Assembly: GCA_944326115.1 (NCBI GenBank)
Contig: CALVCQ010000007.1
Location: forward strand, 1-64,000
Reading direction: 5' to 3'
DNA: 64,000 nt
Source of the DNA: Candidatus Gastranaerophilales bacterium
GTDB lineage: Bacteria > Cyanobacteriota > Vampirovibrionia > Gastranaerophilales > Gastranaerophilaceae
Positions 33,824 to 42,254 of this stretch are shown piece by piece. The notes under the pieces were generated by a model that searched no databases, was not told where the DNA came from, and was given only the letters and a program-made list of their open reading frames with translations. The number at the start of each line of letters is the position of its first letter. Within the stretch, counting starts at the first letter, position 1. Position numbers and translations under genes: made by a program.

Positions 33824-35065
33824 ATGAATATAAACGCAATAAAAAATACTATATCCAGAGTTACTGCAAATGGTGCAGCTCTTTTAAGGAGAGAAGCCGG
33901 TCTTAATGCAGAACGTGCAGCACAAGAAGGTCTAAGAATGCCGCAAAATGCTGTTACTTATGATGCTGTCAGAGTCGGAAGAAACTTTGACCACGAAAAA
34001 TATTATACTGATGTTTTTACATTCAGAGACGAATCAGGAGAGATTCTTAATCGTTATATAAGAAAAATCGATGGAGACAATATTGTAGAAACAAAACAGG
34101 GGTTTAATCATCTGGATATTGATGATGATTCTTTCAGAGATGACGGATTAAATGTTTCTGCACGTAAAATCAGATCATATATCCGTGAAAACGGACGTAT
34201 TACGAGTATAACAGAAGATGTTTTTGCAAAAACAGATGAAGCAAAACCTGTTGTTACACATTATAAAAGAACTATTACTCCGGGAAATGATAACAGAAAT
34301 ATCTCTATGAATTATGAAACTATTTTACTTGAGCAAAGAAGAAACGGAGAAGCTCCTAAATTTATAAATAATAAGTATGAAACAGATAAAGACGGTATAT
34401 ATAATCCGGGAACATTTAATTTAGTAGAGTCATCAACATCAGACGCAGCATTAGATAGAATTGCTCAAAACTCATATTTCCTGCCCTACGTAAGCCCGCA
34501 AAATAAGTTTGCTTACAGATTGACTCAGGCAACTATAAAGGATGCTGATATTTTTAATCCTGTATTTTTGCCGCATATTGTATTATATAGGGATTCTTCA
34601 GCACGCAAAATTGTTAATGATTTTGGTTCTTTTAGTGATAACTTAGACATTAGAATAAATTTAGGTCGTAAGGGTGCTCCGTTATCAAGAGATTTACTGG
34701 TAAACACTATCGGTCATGAAGTCGGACATTATAAATGGCATGATAAATGTGTTAATTATCAGCTCTGCTTTAGAGATAAGATTATTGATAAAAATGAATT
34801 TTTCAGGATGTACGATAAAAATGAATTACCTAAAATAAAAAAATATGCTTATGCTGAACAGCATTATGTTCAACCCGGTGTTAACCATAAAGAATATAGA
34901 AAAAATTACGCAGAAGTAGTAGCCAGAGAAGAAGGAGATAAAGCACTGGATAAATATAATAATCTAAAACAAGATATAGAATCTCAATTTCCGTATAAAC
35001 ATACTGAGCAGTTTTATGCGTCAAATGATTTTGATATATTATCATCTTTCGCCTCTATTTTTTAA
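33824..35065 (+). CDS. Putative zincin-type metallopeptidase
   Basis: 413 residues. LVNTIGHEVGHYKWHD (HExxH at 298-302) predicts two zinc-ligand histidines and a catalytic Glu, and NYAEVVAREEGDKAL (Glu364 or Glu369) could give the third ligand as in gluzincins. The N-terminal 290 residues are beta-rich and unrecognised, with YYTDVFTFRDESGEILNRYI and similar strands. There is no signal peptide, and the ribosome-binding site is weak. Surrounding genes are housekeeping and give no clue. Peptidase activity is inferred from the motif alone. Confidence 0.65.
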   Translation: MNINAIKNTISRVTANGAALLRREAGLNAERAAQEGLRMPQNAVTYDAVRVGRNFDHEKYYTDVFTFRDESGEILNRYIRKIDGDNIVETKQGFNHLDIDDDSFRDDGLNVSARKIRSYIRENGRITSITEDVFAKTDEAKPVVTHYKRTITPGNDNRNISMNYETILLEQRRNGEAPKFINNKYETDKDGIYNPGTFNLVESSTSDAALDRIAQNSYFLPYVSPQNKFAYRLTQATIKDADIFNPVFLPHIVLYRDSSARKIVNDFGSFSDNLDIRINLGRKGAPLSRDLLVNTIGHEVGHYKWHDKCVNYQLCFRDKIIDKNEFFRMYDKNELPKIKKYAYAEQHYVQPGVNHKEYRKNYAEVVAREEGDKALDKYNNLKQDIESQFPYKHTEQFYASNDFDILSSFASIF

Positions 35066-35130
35066 TCTTAGCTTTATAAATATAAGTATAATTACTGTTT
35101 AATTATCATGTTCTTTGCGCTAAAATGTTA

Positions 35131-35154
35131 GTGTAAATTCAGGTTTTATTACAC
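35131..35154. promoter_or_regulatory. GTGTAA-N12-TTACAC inverted repeat upstream of nifU
   Basis: GTGTAA (35131-35136) and TTACAC (35149-35154) form a spaced palindrome 31 bp before nifU. It could be an operator for iron-sulfur or iron control; no regulator is identified. Confidence 0.35.
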
Positions 35155-35184
35155 GGGTATCGATATTTATAAAGGACATAAATT

Positions 35185-36006
35185 ATGTGGGATTATACAG
35201 AAAAGGTAATGGATCATTATAAAAATCCGAGAAATGTCGGTGAAATAGAAAATCCGTCTGCCGTTGGTGAAGCAGGTTCTCTTGTTTGCGGAGACGCTTT
35301 AAAATTATATTTAAAAGTTGATGATAACGGCGTAATTACGGATGCTAAATTTCAAACATTCGGTTGCGGCTCTGCAGTTGCTTCATCCAGTGTTTTGACA
35401 GAAATGCTCAAGGGTATGACTATAAATGAAGCAGCTAAGATTACAAATCAGCAGATAGCAGATGCATTAGGCGGTTTACCTCCGCAAAAAATGCACTGTT
35501 CTGTTATGGGGCATGAAGCATTGGAAGCTGCAATAGCAAATTACAGAGGCGAAGATGTGACATCGCATTGTGATGAAAAAGTCATTTGCAGCTGTTACCA
35601 TGTTACCGAGAAAGTTATAAGAGAGGCAATAGAAGAGAACAATCTTACCGACCTTGAAGATGTTATGAATTATACAAAAGCAGGCGGTGCTTGCGGTCAG
35701 TGTCACAGTGCAATTCAAAAAATTATTGATGAAATAAAAAATAAAAAAGAAAAAGTGGACATTAAAAATATGTCAGTAACACAGCTTGTTTTAAAGATAA
35801 ATAACGTTATAGAACAGCATATTGCACCCGAATTAAGAAAAGACGGAGGCGATATTGAGCTTGTTGATGTAAAGGATAACAAAGTTTTTGTATCTTTAAA
35901 AGGTATGTGTAAATCCTGCAAATTTTCTTCAAATACATTAACAAATTTTGTTGAAGCTTCTCTTAAGGAACATATCTCTCCTGATATTGAAGTTGTGGAG
36001 GTGTAA
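35185..36006 (+). CDS. nifU: NifU iron-sulfur cluster scaffold (three-domain)
   Basis: 273 residues, ATG behind AAAGGA. N-terminal IscU-like scaffold with Cys35 (LVCGDA), Cys61 (FGCGSA) and Cys105 (KMHCSV). Middle BFD-like [2Fe-2S] domain with CSCYHVT (Cys135/137) and GACGQC (Cys170/173). C-terminal NifU domain with MCKSC (Cys242/245) and the conserved LRKDGGDIELVDV. It assembles clusters on sulfur delivered by NifS, encoded two bases downstream. No nitrogenase genes are visible, so a general Fe-S role is likely. Confidence 0.97.
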   Translation: MWDYTEKVMDHYKNPRNVGEIENPSAVGEAGSLVCGDALKLYLKVDDNGVITDAKFQTFGCGSAVASSSVLTEMLKGMTINEAAKITNQQIADALGGLPPQKMHCSVMGHEALEAAIANYRGEDVTSHCDEKVICSCYHVTEKVIREAIEENNLTDLEDVMNYTKAGGACGQCHSAIQKIIDEIKNKKEKVDIKNMSVTQLVLKINNVIEQHIAPELRKDGGDIELVDVKDNKVFVSLKGMCKSCKFSSNTLTNFVEASLKEHISPDIEVVEV

Positions 36007-36008
36007 AA

Positions 36009-37211
36009 ATGACTGAAAAAGTTGTTTATCTTGATAACAATGCTACAACTATGGTTGATCCTAAAGTATTTGATGCAATGAAACCTTATTTTTGCGAGTT
36101 GTACGGAAATCCCTCAAGTATGCATAAATTTGGCGGTCAGGTTATGCACGCTGTTGATAAGGCAAGAGAACAGGTAAAAGAATTTTTTGGTGCAAAAGAT
36201 TCAAAAGAGATTATTTTTACAGGTTCCGGTTCGGAAGGCGATAATATGGCAATACGGGGCATACTCGAAGCCAATAAGAATAAAAAACATATTATTACAA
36301 CAAAAGTCGAACATCCTGCTGTTTTGAATCTGTTTAAATATTTTGAAAAACAGGGATATGAAGTGACTTATCTGGGTGTAGATTCACTTGGCAATCTTGA
36401 TTTAAATGAATTAAACAACGCAGTAAACGGTGATACTGCACTTGTCAGTATGATGTATGCAAATAATGAGACAGGTGTTATTTTGCCTGTAGAAAAAGCA
36501 TCAAAAATTGTTAAACAAAAAAATCCAAAGTCAAAAGTCCATGTCGATGCTGTACAGGCTGCAGGCAAAATCAAATTTGATGTAAAAAATACTGACATAG
36601 ACCTTATGTCTATAGCCGGACATAAAATACATGCTCCAAAAGGTGTAGGCGCTTTGTACATAAAAACAGGAACTTTACTGCCTGCATTTATAATCGGAGG
36701 ACATCAGGAAAGAGGTAAGCGTGCAGGGACGGAAAATGTTCCTTACATTGTAGCTCTTGGAGAAGCATGCGAAATTGCAAATAAATCTCTTGATTACGAA
36801 ATGCAAGAGGTCAAAAGGCTAAGAGATAAGCTGGAAAATGGAATACTGGACAGAATATATAATGCAAAAGTTAACGGTTCAACTACAAACCGGGTTCCAA
36901 ATACTACAAATATTGGTTTTCAATATATAGAAGGGGAGTTAATATTACTGCATCTGAGTGACCTGGGCATTTGTGCAAGTTCCGGCAGTGCTTGTACGTC
37001 AGGCAGTCTTGAGCCGAGTCATGTGTTAAAATCAATGGGTGTTCCTTTTGAATCATTGCATGGCAGTATCCGTTTCAGTCTGAGCAGATTTACTACAGAA
37101 GAAGAAATAGACTACGTCCTTGACGTTCTTCCTGATGTGATTTTTAAGCTCAATAAAATATCACCCTACCAGAATGAATTAAAAGCTTTAGAAGAAAAAT
37201 TCAAAAAATAA
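36009..37211 (+). CDS. nifS: Cysteine desulfurase NifS/IscS family
   Basis: 400 residues, PLP-dependent. Converts cysteine to alanine and transfers persulfide sulfur to NifU. Seen: YLDNNATT opening, the PLP lysine in SIAGHKIHAPKG (Lys206), and the catalytic loop ASSGSACTSGSLEPSHVL (Cys329). GGAGGTG precedes the ATG. Forms an operon with nifU and ends in a strong hairpin. Confidence 0.97.
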   Translation: MTEKVVYLDNNATTMVDPKVFDAMKPYFCELYGNPSSMHKFGGQVMHAVDKAREQVKEFFGAKDSKEIIFTGSGSEGDNMAIRGILEANKNKKHIITTKVEHPAVLNLFKYFEKQGYEVTYLGVDSLGNLDLNELNNAVNGDTALVSMMYANNETGVILPVEKASKIVKQKNPKSKVHVDAVQAAGKIKFDVKNTDIDLMSIAGHKIHAPKGVGALYIKTGTLLPAFIIGGHQERGKRAGTENVPYIVALGEACEIANKSLDYEMQEVKRLRDKLENGILDRIYNAKVNGSTTNRVPNTTNIGFQYIEGELILLHLSDLGICASSGSACTSGSLEPSHVLKSMGVPFESLHGSIRFSLSRFTTEEEIDYVLDVLPDVIFKLNKISPYQNELKALEEKFKK

Positions 37212-37215
37212 GATA

Positions 37216-37245
37216 AAAAATACCTGTCAAATGACAGGTATTTTT
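37216..37245 (+). terminator. Terminator after nifS
   Basis: AAAAATACCTGTCA, loop AA, TGACAGGTATTTTT: a perfect 14-bp stem with a T tract, lying between convergent nifS and speD and possibly bidirectional. Confidence 0.85.
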
Positions 37246-37274
37246 ATGAATTAATTTTCAATTAATTATCAATA

Positions 37275-37721
37275 TCAAAACTGTGCAGCAATTTCAAAAG
37301 GCGTTTCTGAAACATGAGAAGCCGCATCAATTTTACCTCTTTTTAATTCAGAGAACGAGGCTTTCGTTGAATTAAAAGCTTTTTTCAAAAATTCATAAGC
37401 AACTTTGGGGTCGCATTTGTCGCCGCAGGTAAACAAATCCACAGCAGCATAACCTAATTCAGGCCATGTATGTATTGCAAGATGGCTTTCGGAGATAATT
37501 ACAACACCGCTGACTCCGTGCGGACTAAACATATGAAAACATTTTTGTACAATAGTAGCTCCGCATTCCAGAGCCGCATCAATCATAAGACTCTCAACCT
37601 TTTGAGCATTATTCAAAATATTAGGGTCGCATTCAAAAAATTCTGCCAAAACATGCTGTCCAAGATACTTTGCATTTGTATCAACGTGATAAACGTTCGG
37701 GACTGTCATAGATTTAGTCAA
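37275..37721 (-). CDS. speD: S-adenosylmethionine decarboxylase proenzyme
   Basis: 148 residues. Makes decarboxylated SAM for spermidine synthesis. The autocleavage region is IISESHLAIHTWPELGYAA (Glu78-Ser79), with the catalytic Cys in VDLFTCGDKCDP. TTG 37721 is taken as start because AAGGAG is nine bases upstream; an ATG four codons later is too far from it. The protein is of the short prokaryotic class. No spermidine synthase gene is in the window. Confidence 0.95.
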   Translation of the reverse strand: MTKSMTVPNVYHVDTNAKYLGQHVLAEFFECDPNILNNAQKVESLMIDAALECGATIVQKCFHMFSPHGVSGVVIISESHLAIHTWPELGYAAVDLFTCGDKCDPKVAYEFLKKAFNSTKASFSELKRGKIDAASHVSETPFEIAAQF

Positions 37722-37918
37722 TTCATTTATCTCCTTTTCTGTTAGTTGTGTTACCAGTGTAATTTTTACAATTAAAATTATATTACTATAAAAATTGAAA
37801 AAAATTAATTTTTGCGGATTTTTGTATAATATCTTAAAATTTCTAAATATTATAGATTATAATTCTATTTTTGTTATTATACAAATAGATGAATCTATGA
37901 AATACAGGTCTTTTAAAG

Positions 37919-38632
37919 ATGAGTAAAATACTGGTTGTTGATGATGATGAAGCAATTAATGAGCTTGTAAAAGTTAATCTTGAATTACACGGTTACGATG
38001 TTTTTACGGCAAATGACGGTATTCAGGGCTTTACTCTTGCAAAACAGGAATCCCCTGATCTGATTATTCTGGATGTCATGATGCCGGATGTTGACGGATA
38101 CACCGTTGCAAAAAGAGTCAGAGAAAATTCTTCAACAAAAGATATTCCGATACTTATGCTGACTGCTCTCGGTGAACTTGAAGATAAAGTGAAAGGCTTC
38201 GATATCGGTGTAGACGATTATCTTGTAAAACCATTTGAAATGGAAGAGCTCCTTGTAAGAGTCAGAGCACTTCTTAAAAGAGTTAATGCAATACCTGAAT
38301 CTCTGGCTACAAAAGAAATATTGACTGTTGGCGATATTACTTTGCTCCCTGAAATTTACAGTGTAAAAATTCTTGATAAAACTGCTAAATTGACGCCTAT
38401 TGAATTTGATATTTTAAATCTTCTTGTGCAGAATCATGATTGTATGGTGTCATCAGCAAAGATTTTGCAAGACATCTGGGGATATGGACCTCAGGATGAT
38501 GTAGAAACAATAAGGGTTCATATACGGCATTTAAGAACAAAAATAAAAAAAATATCCAACGGAAAAGAATATATAGAAACAATTTATGGCGGCGGATACA
38601 GATTGTTGCCAAATGGTAAAACTGCAAAATAG
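37919..38632 (+). CDS. OmpR-family response regulator, RpaA-like
   Basis: 237 residues. Receiver domain with acidic pocket VVDDDE, phospho-acceptor in LIILDVMMPD, MLTAL and LVKPFE, followed by a winged-helix DNA-binding domain ending YIETIYGGGYRL. The stretch DVETIRVHIRHLRTKIKK and the linker resemble cyanobacterial RpaA, the clock- and redox-linked master regulator. No sensor kinase is adjacent, so it is an orphan here. Its relationship to RpaA is by sequence memory, not alignment. It is one of the better lineage clues in the window. Confidence 0.88.
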   Translation: MSKILVVDDDEAINELVKVNLELHGYDVFTANDGIQGFTLAKQESPDLIILDVMMPDVDGYTVAKRVRENSSTKDIPILMLTALGELEDKVKGFDIGVDDYLVKPFEMEELLVRVRALLKRVNAIPESLATKEILTVGDITLLPEIYSVKILDKTAKLTPIEFDILNLLVQNHDCMVSSAKILQDIWGYGPQDDVETIRVHIRHLRTKIKKISNGKEYIETIYGGGYRLLPNGKTAK

Positions 38633-38733
38633 CTCTTCTTTTAAACCTAAGTATTATTGATAAAATTGGAATTAAGCAGTTAAATATATATGAAAATACT
38701 TTTTACGTTTATATTGAGAGTTTTTTATAAAAT

Positions 38734-40005
38734 ATGTACAGAAACATTATTTCTAAAGTTTTATATTGTTTAATAATTTTAACAGTCAGCATAGGGCTTT
38801 TTAAGCAAATTTATGATTTGAATTTAAAAAACACTAATACTTCGATGTACGACGATACTTATCTTGTCAATAAACAATCCTCTGATCCAAAACGGCTTTT
38901 TTTAAAATCCTGGCGCATTATTAAAACAAAATATTATGATCCTACTTTAAACGGACAGGACTGGACAAGATGGAACAGGCGTTATGTAGATAAAATTAAA
39001 ACAACTGATGATGCTTATGTTGCAATAAATACCATGCTTGCCAGTCTCAATGATCCTTATTCACGATTTATGAATCAGCAGGAATATGCTGAACAAAATG
39101 CAAATATTGATGCAAGAATTGTTGGTATTGGTGTAAATATAATGTCTGTTGACGGAAAAATTATTATTATAAGCGTTGTTGATGATACGCCGGCTTATTC
39201 TGCAGGAATAAAAGCAGGTGATATTATTTTAAAAGTAGATAAGACAAATGTAAGCGGAAAAACAATAAATGATGTTGCTTCTCTAATAAGAGGAGAAAGA
39301 GGGTCAAGTGTAAATATAGAGCTTTTAAGAGATAAGAAAAAAATCAATAAGACTATTAATAGAGATGAAATTAAAATAAAAAATATAAGAGCTTCGGTAA
39401 TAGATAAAAATATAGGTTATATTAGAATTTTGAGTTTTTTAAGCTCAGAGATGACTACGGAATTTATAGATGCTTTGAATAGGACACAATCCTGTGATGG
39501 ACTGATTATAGACCTCAGGGGCAACACCGGCGGTTTGATGCCAAATGCTGTTATAATTGCTGATATGTTTTTGACACAGGGGCATATTGTAAGTGTTGTT
39601 GACAGGGCAAAGCAAAAATCTGATATTGATGCACAGTCTAAACCTTATGCTATAAATAAACCGCTTGTGGTGCTAATAGACGGTGCTACTGCAAGCGCTT
39701 CAGAAATATTAAGCGGTGCTTTAAAAGATAATCATAAAGCAATTCTCGTCGGTGAAAGAACATACGGTAAAGGCATGATTCAAAGAATCTTTCCTTTGCC
39801 TAATCAAACAGGCATGAATCTAACTATTGCAAAATATTTGACACCTAAAGGTATTGATATAGACAAAAAAGGAATTTCCCCGGATTATGTTGTACTTTAT
39901 ACGGAGAATGACTTTTTAAATAACAAAGACCCCCAGATGGATGAAGCAAAAAAAATTATAAAAAAGCTTATTAAAAATAGACATGAGCTTGCACAAGCAG
40001 GATAA
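38734..40005 (+). CDS. ctpA: C-terminal processing peptidase (S41, CtpA/Prc type)
   Basis: 423 residues. The N-terminal signal anchor (about 7-24, SKVLYCLIILTVSIGLF) places the enzyme in the periplasm. Next come an N-terminal helical part, a PDZ domain (about 125-200, VGIGVNIM; PAYSAGIKAGDIIL), and the S41 core with GLIIDLRGNTGG, GATASASEILSGAL (Ser321) and ERTYGKGMIQ (Lys346). It trims C-termini of exported proteins. The start has no good ribosome-binding site. Single-gene unit. Confidence 0.93.
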   Translation: MYRNIISKVLYCLIILTVSIGLFKQIYDLNLKNTNTSMYDDTYLVNKQSSDPKRLFLKSWRIIKTKYYDPTLNGQDWTRWNRRYVDKIKTTDDAYVAINTMLASLNDPYSRFMNQQEYAEQNANIDARIVGIGVNIMSVDGKIIIISVVDDTPAYSAGIKAGDIILKVDKTNVSGKTINDVASLIRGERGSSVNIELLRDKKKINKTINRDEIKIKNIRASVIDKNIGYIRILSFLSSEMTTEFIDALNRTQSCDGLIIDLRGNTGGLMPNAVIIADMFLTQGHIVSVVDRAKQKSDIDAQSKPYAINKPLVVLIDGATASASEILSGALKDNHKAILVGERTYGKGMIQRIFPLPNQTGMNLTIAKYLTPKGIDIDKKGISPDYVVLYTENDFLNNKDPQMDEAKKIIKKLIKNRHELAQAG

Positions 40006-40053
40006 CAACAACCGGATTTATTAATCAAACTGTTAAAATCATTTTGTAACAAT

Positions 40054-40082
40054 AAAGCGCAGTAAAAATTTTACTGCGCTTT
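40054..40082. terminator. Hairpin between ctpA and the HU gene
   Basis: AAAGCGCAGTAAAA, one-base loop, TTTTACTGCGCTTT: a 14-bp stem between convergent genes, with modest T runs on both strands. Confidence 0.75.
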
Positions 40083-40105
40083 ACAATACTATAAAATTCT
40101 ATAAA

Positions 40106-40399
40106 CTATTTTTTAGCAGCTACTTTGCCGTTAACAGCTTCTTTGAATTTTTTACCGGCAGAGAAAGCAGGAACTGTTTTAGCAGCGATTTTGATTTCTT
40201 TACCAGTTTGAGGGTTACGACCTGTTCTTGCAGCTCTTTTTCTAGCTTCAAAAGTACCAAAGCCAACTAAAGTAACTTTTTTACCTTTAGCAACTGTTTT
40301 TTCAATAGTTTCCATCAAAGCATTGATAATTTCAGCTGTTTCTTTTTGAGTAACTTTAGATTTTTTTGATACTTCTTGTACTAATTCTTCTTTGTTCAT
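40106..40399 (-). CDS. hup: DNA-binding protein HU
   Basis: 97 residues. MNKEELVQEVSKKSKVTQKE, the GFGTFEARKRAARTGRNPQT arm and the Lys/Ala tail identify a bacterial HU. The DNA-bending Pro is in RNPQTG. It compacts and bends DNA as a dimer. AAAAGGGG precedes the ATG. Monocistronic. Confidence 0.97.
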   Translation of the reverse strand: MNKEELVQEVSKKSKVTQKETAEIINALMETIEKTVAKGKKVTLVGFGTFEARKRAARTGRNPQTGKEIKIAAKTVPAFSAGKKFKEAVNGKVAAKK

Positions 40400-40589
40400 A
40401 GTATTTAAACCCCTTTTCTTAAATGTACATTTCTTATTATATAAAATTCTCGAATATTGGCAAGTACTTTTTTTCAGATTTTTTCATCTTTTTGCTGGTT
40501 TTATTTTGAATATTCTACGATAAAATCCTTTACTTTGTTTTCTTATGAGACTAAAATAAAGTAACTATCAGTAATACAGAGGATTGCAA

Positions 40590-41123
40590 ATGTCTATATA
40601 CAAAGCTTTTTCTTTGACAGAAGCTCTTATTACATTATTAATAGTATGTATTATCACAATTGTTAGTGTTCCTGTTATTACTAAAAAAGCGAGAAAAACT
40701 CCGTCTCAGTCTGTTTGGATTACTGATACAAGAATTCATTCAGCAATAACTCCTAACGGTCACAAAGATGTCAGTCTTGGTGATGCAAGCGGTAATTCTC
40801 AGCAAGGTATAATAGTTGTAAACAAGCTGTATTTTAAAGACAGAAAAGGAAATGTGATAGGGTGGATAGCAGAAGATGGTTCAACTTCTTTTGCGCAGGG
40901 TAATAATTATGACTTTAATGCTATGTCTCAAAGACAGCAAAAACTTGAAGAAACGCTTGCCGTTCTTACAGGCATGTTGCGGGAAGAAATTCATAATCAA
41001 AATAAATCTCCTAACACCGGTGTTCACAGACAGAATAAATATAAAAGCAATATAAATGATGAAGAATTAAATGCACAAATACAGGAGCTGCTTAAAATCT
41101 TACAATCACAGCAAACACAATAA
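40590..41123 (+). CDS. Type IV prepilin-like / pseudopilin protein
   Basis: 177 residues from ATG 40590, eight bases after AGAGGA. A short leader MSIYKA is followed by FSLTEALITLLIVCIITIVS, the prepilin hydrophobic helix with Glu5. The residue before the cleavage site is Ala instead of the usual Gly. The globular part contains KLYFKDRKGNVIGWIAEDGS and a Gln-rich C-terminal coiled coil. It is the first gene of a run with dCMP deaminase, def, fmt and aroH, 11 bases before the next. No pilus assembly genes are nearby. Probably a minor pilin or secretion pseudopilin. Confidence 0.75.
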   Translation: MSIYKAFSLTEALITLLIVCIITIVSVPVITKKARKTPSQSVWITDTRIHSAITPNGHKDVSLGDASGNSQQGIIVVNKLYFKDRKGNVIGWIAEDGSTSFAQGNNYDFNAMSQRQQKLEETLAVLTGMLREEIHNQNKSPNTGVHRQNKYKSNINDEELNAQIQELLKILQSQQTQ

Positions 41124-41134
41124 GAGGTAATAAA

Positions 41135-41584
41135 ATGATAAAACCATGGAATGAATATTTTTTGGAAATAGCCAGGACTTGCGCTACACGCTCTAACTGT
41201 ATAAGAGCCAAAGTCGGTGCGGTTATTGTCGGCGAAGATAAGAAAATAAAGGCAACAGGTTACAATGGTACTCCTTCAAAAGTAACCTCCTGCTTTGAAA
41301 TAGGTAAATGTTACAGAATAGAAAATAACATTCCGTCAGGTACCCGCTATGAAACCTGCAGGAGTATTCATGCGGAGCAAAATGCTATTATTCAAGCAGG
41401 TCAGGACAGATGTAAAGATGCAACAATGTATATATACGGACATAATTTCATCTGCATTTTATGCAAAAGATTTATTGTTCAGGCAGGAATAAAAGATGTT
41501 TACCTGCAAAAAGACGAAAGCAGTCCTGTTGAATATGTGACGGTTGAACAAATAAGACAGGAATTAGACGCTGACAGACCTTAG
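41135..41584 (+). CDS. dCMP deaminase
   Basis: 149 residues. Zinc-dependent deamination of dCMP to dUMP for thymidylate synthesis, complementing dut at 8.4 kb. Seen: ARTCATRSNCIRAKVGAVIV, the ATGYNGTP loop, CRSIHAEQNAIIQ (zinc His and proton-transfer Glu) and ICILCKRFIVQAGI (two zinc cysteines, with Ile in place of the usual Pro before the first). AGAGGT lies before the ATG. Confidence 0.95.
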   Translation: MIKPWNEYFLEIARTCATRSNCIRAKVGAVIVGEDKKIKATGYNGTPSKVTSCFEIGKCYRIENNIPSGTRYETCRSIHAEQNAIIQAGQDRCKDATMYIYGHNFICILCKRFIVQAGIKDVYLQKDESSPVEYVTVEQIRQELDADRP

Positions 41585-41627
41585 TGTTATTATTTTAGTG
41601 AAGACTCTTAAGTAAAGGTGAAAGTAA

Positions 41628-42251
41628 ATGTCAATAAAAAAAATTGTAAAATACGGTGATGAAACACTTCGCCGTCACTCTAAAGAAGTTTCAAAAATAT
41701 CAAAAAAAATTCAAACTCTCGTCCATGATTTGCTGGATACAATGTATGCACAAAACGGTGTCGGGCTTGCTGCACCTCAAATAGGTGAGAATTTAAGGGT
41801 TTTTGTTATTGATGTTTCATCCGGAAATCAGCCGCTTAATCCCATTGTTTTTATAAATCCAAAGATAATCAGTAAATCAGGTGCATGCAGCAGTTATGAA
41901 GGATGTCTGAGTTTCCCTGAGGCATATACGGATGTAAAAAGATATTCCGATGTAACGGTAAAAGCTTTGAATATACATGGCAAACCGTTTATTCTTGAAG
42001 GCAAAAACGGTAGTCTGCTGGCCAGAGCGATACAACATGAATTTGACCATCTGGATGGGATTCTGTTTATTGACCACTGCAGAAATAGATTTGAAGCAGA
42101 TAGAATTCTGACAGAAAAAGGTCTTGAACCTGTTGAAGCTGATAAAATATTAGACGAGCCGGAACTAGATAAAGCACTGGAATCAATTCCTGCTAACCCC
42201 GGAGAAACAGTTGTTCCCGGAGTAGAAAATAAAGAGAAAAGCGGAGAATGA
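41628..42251 (+). CDS. def: Peptide deformylase
   Basis: 207 residues. Removes the formyl group from nascent proteins. The three motifs are GVGLAAPQIG, EGCLSFPE and QHEFDHLDG (metal ligands Cys, His, His). The C-terminal 45 residues (ADKILDEPELDKALESI...) are an acidic extension. AAAGGTG precedes the ATG. It lies directly before fmt with three bases between, the classical pairing. Confidence 0.97.
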   Translation: MSIKKIVKYGDETLRRHSKEVSKISKKIQTLVHDLLDTMYAQNGVGLAAPQIGENLRVFVIDVSSGNQPLNPIVFINPKIISKSGACSSYEGCLSFPEAYTDVKRYSDVTVKALNIHGKPFILEGKNGSLLARAIQHEFDHLDGILFIDHCRNRFEADRILTEKGLEPVEADKILDEPELDKALESIPANPGETVVPGVENKEKSGE

Positions 42252-42254
42252 AAG

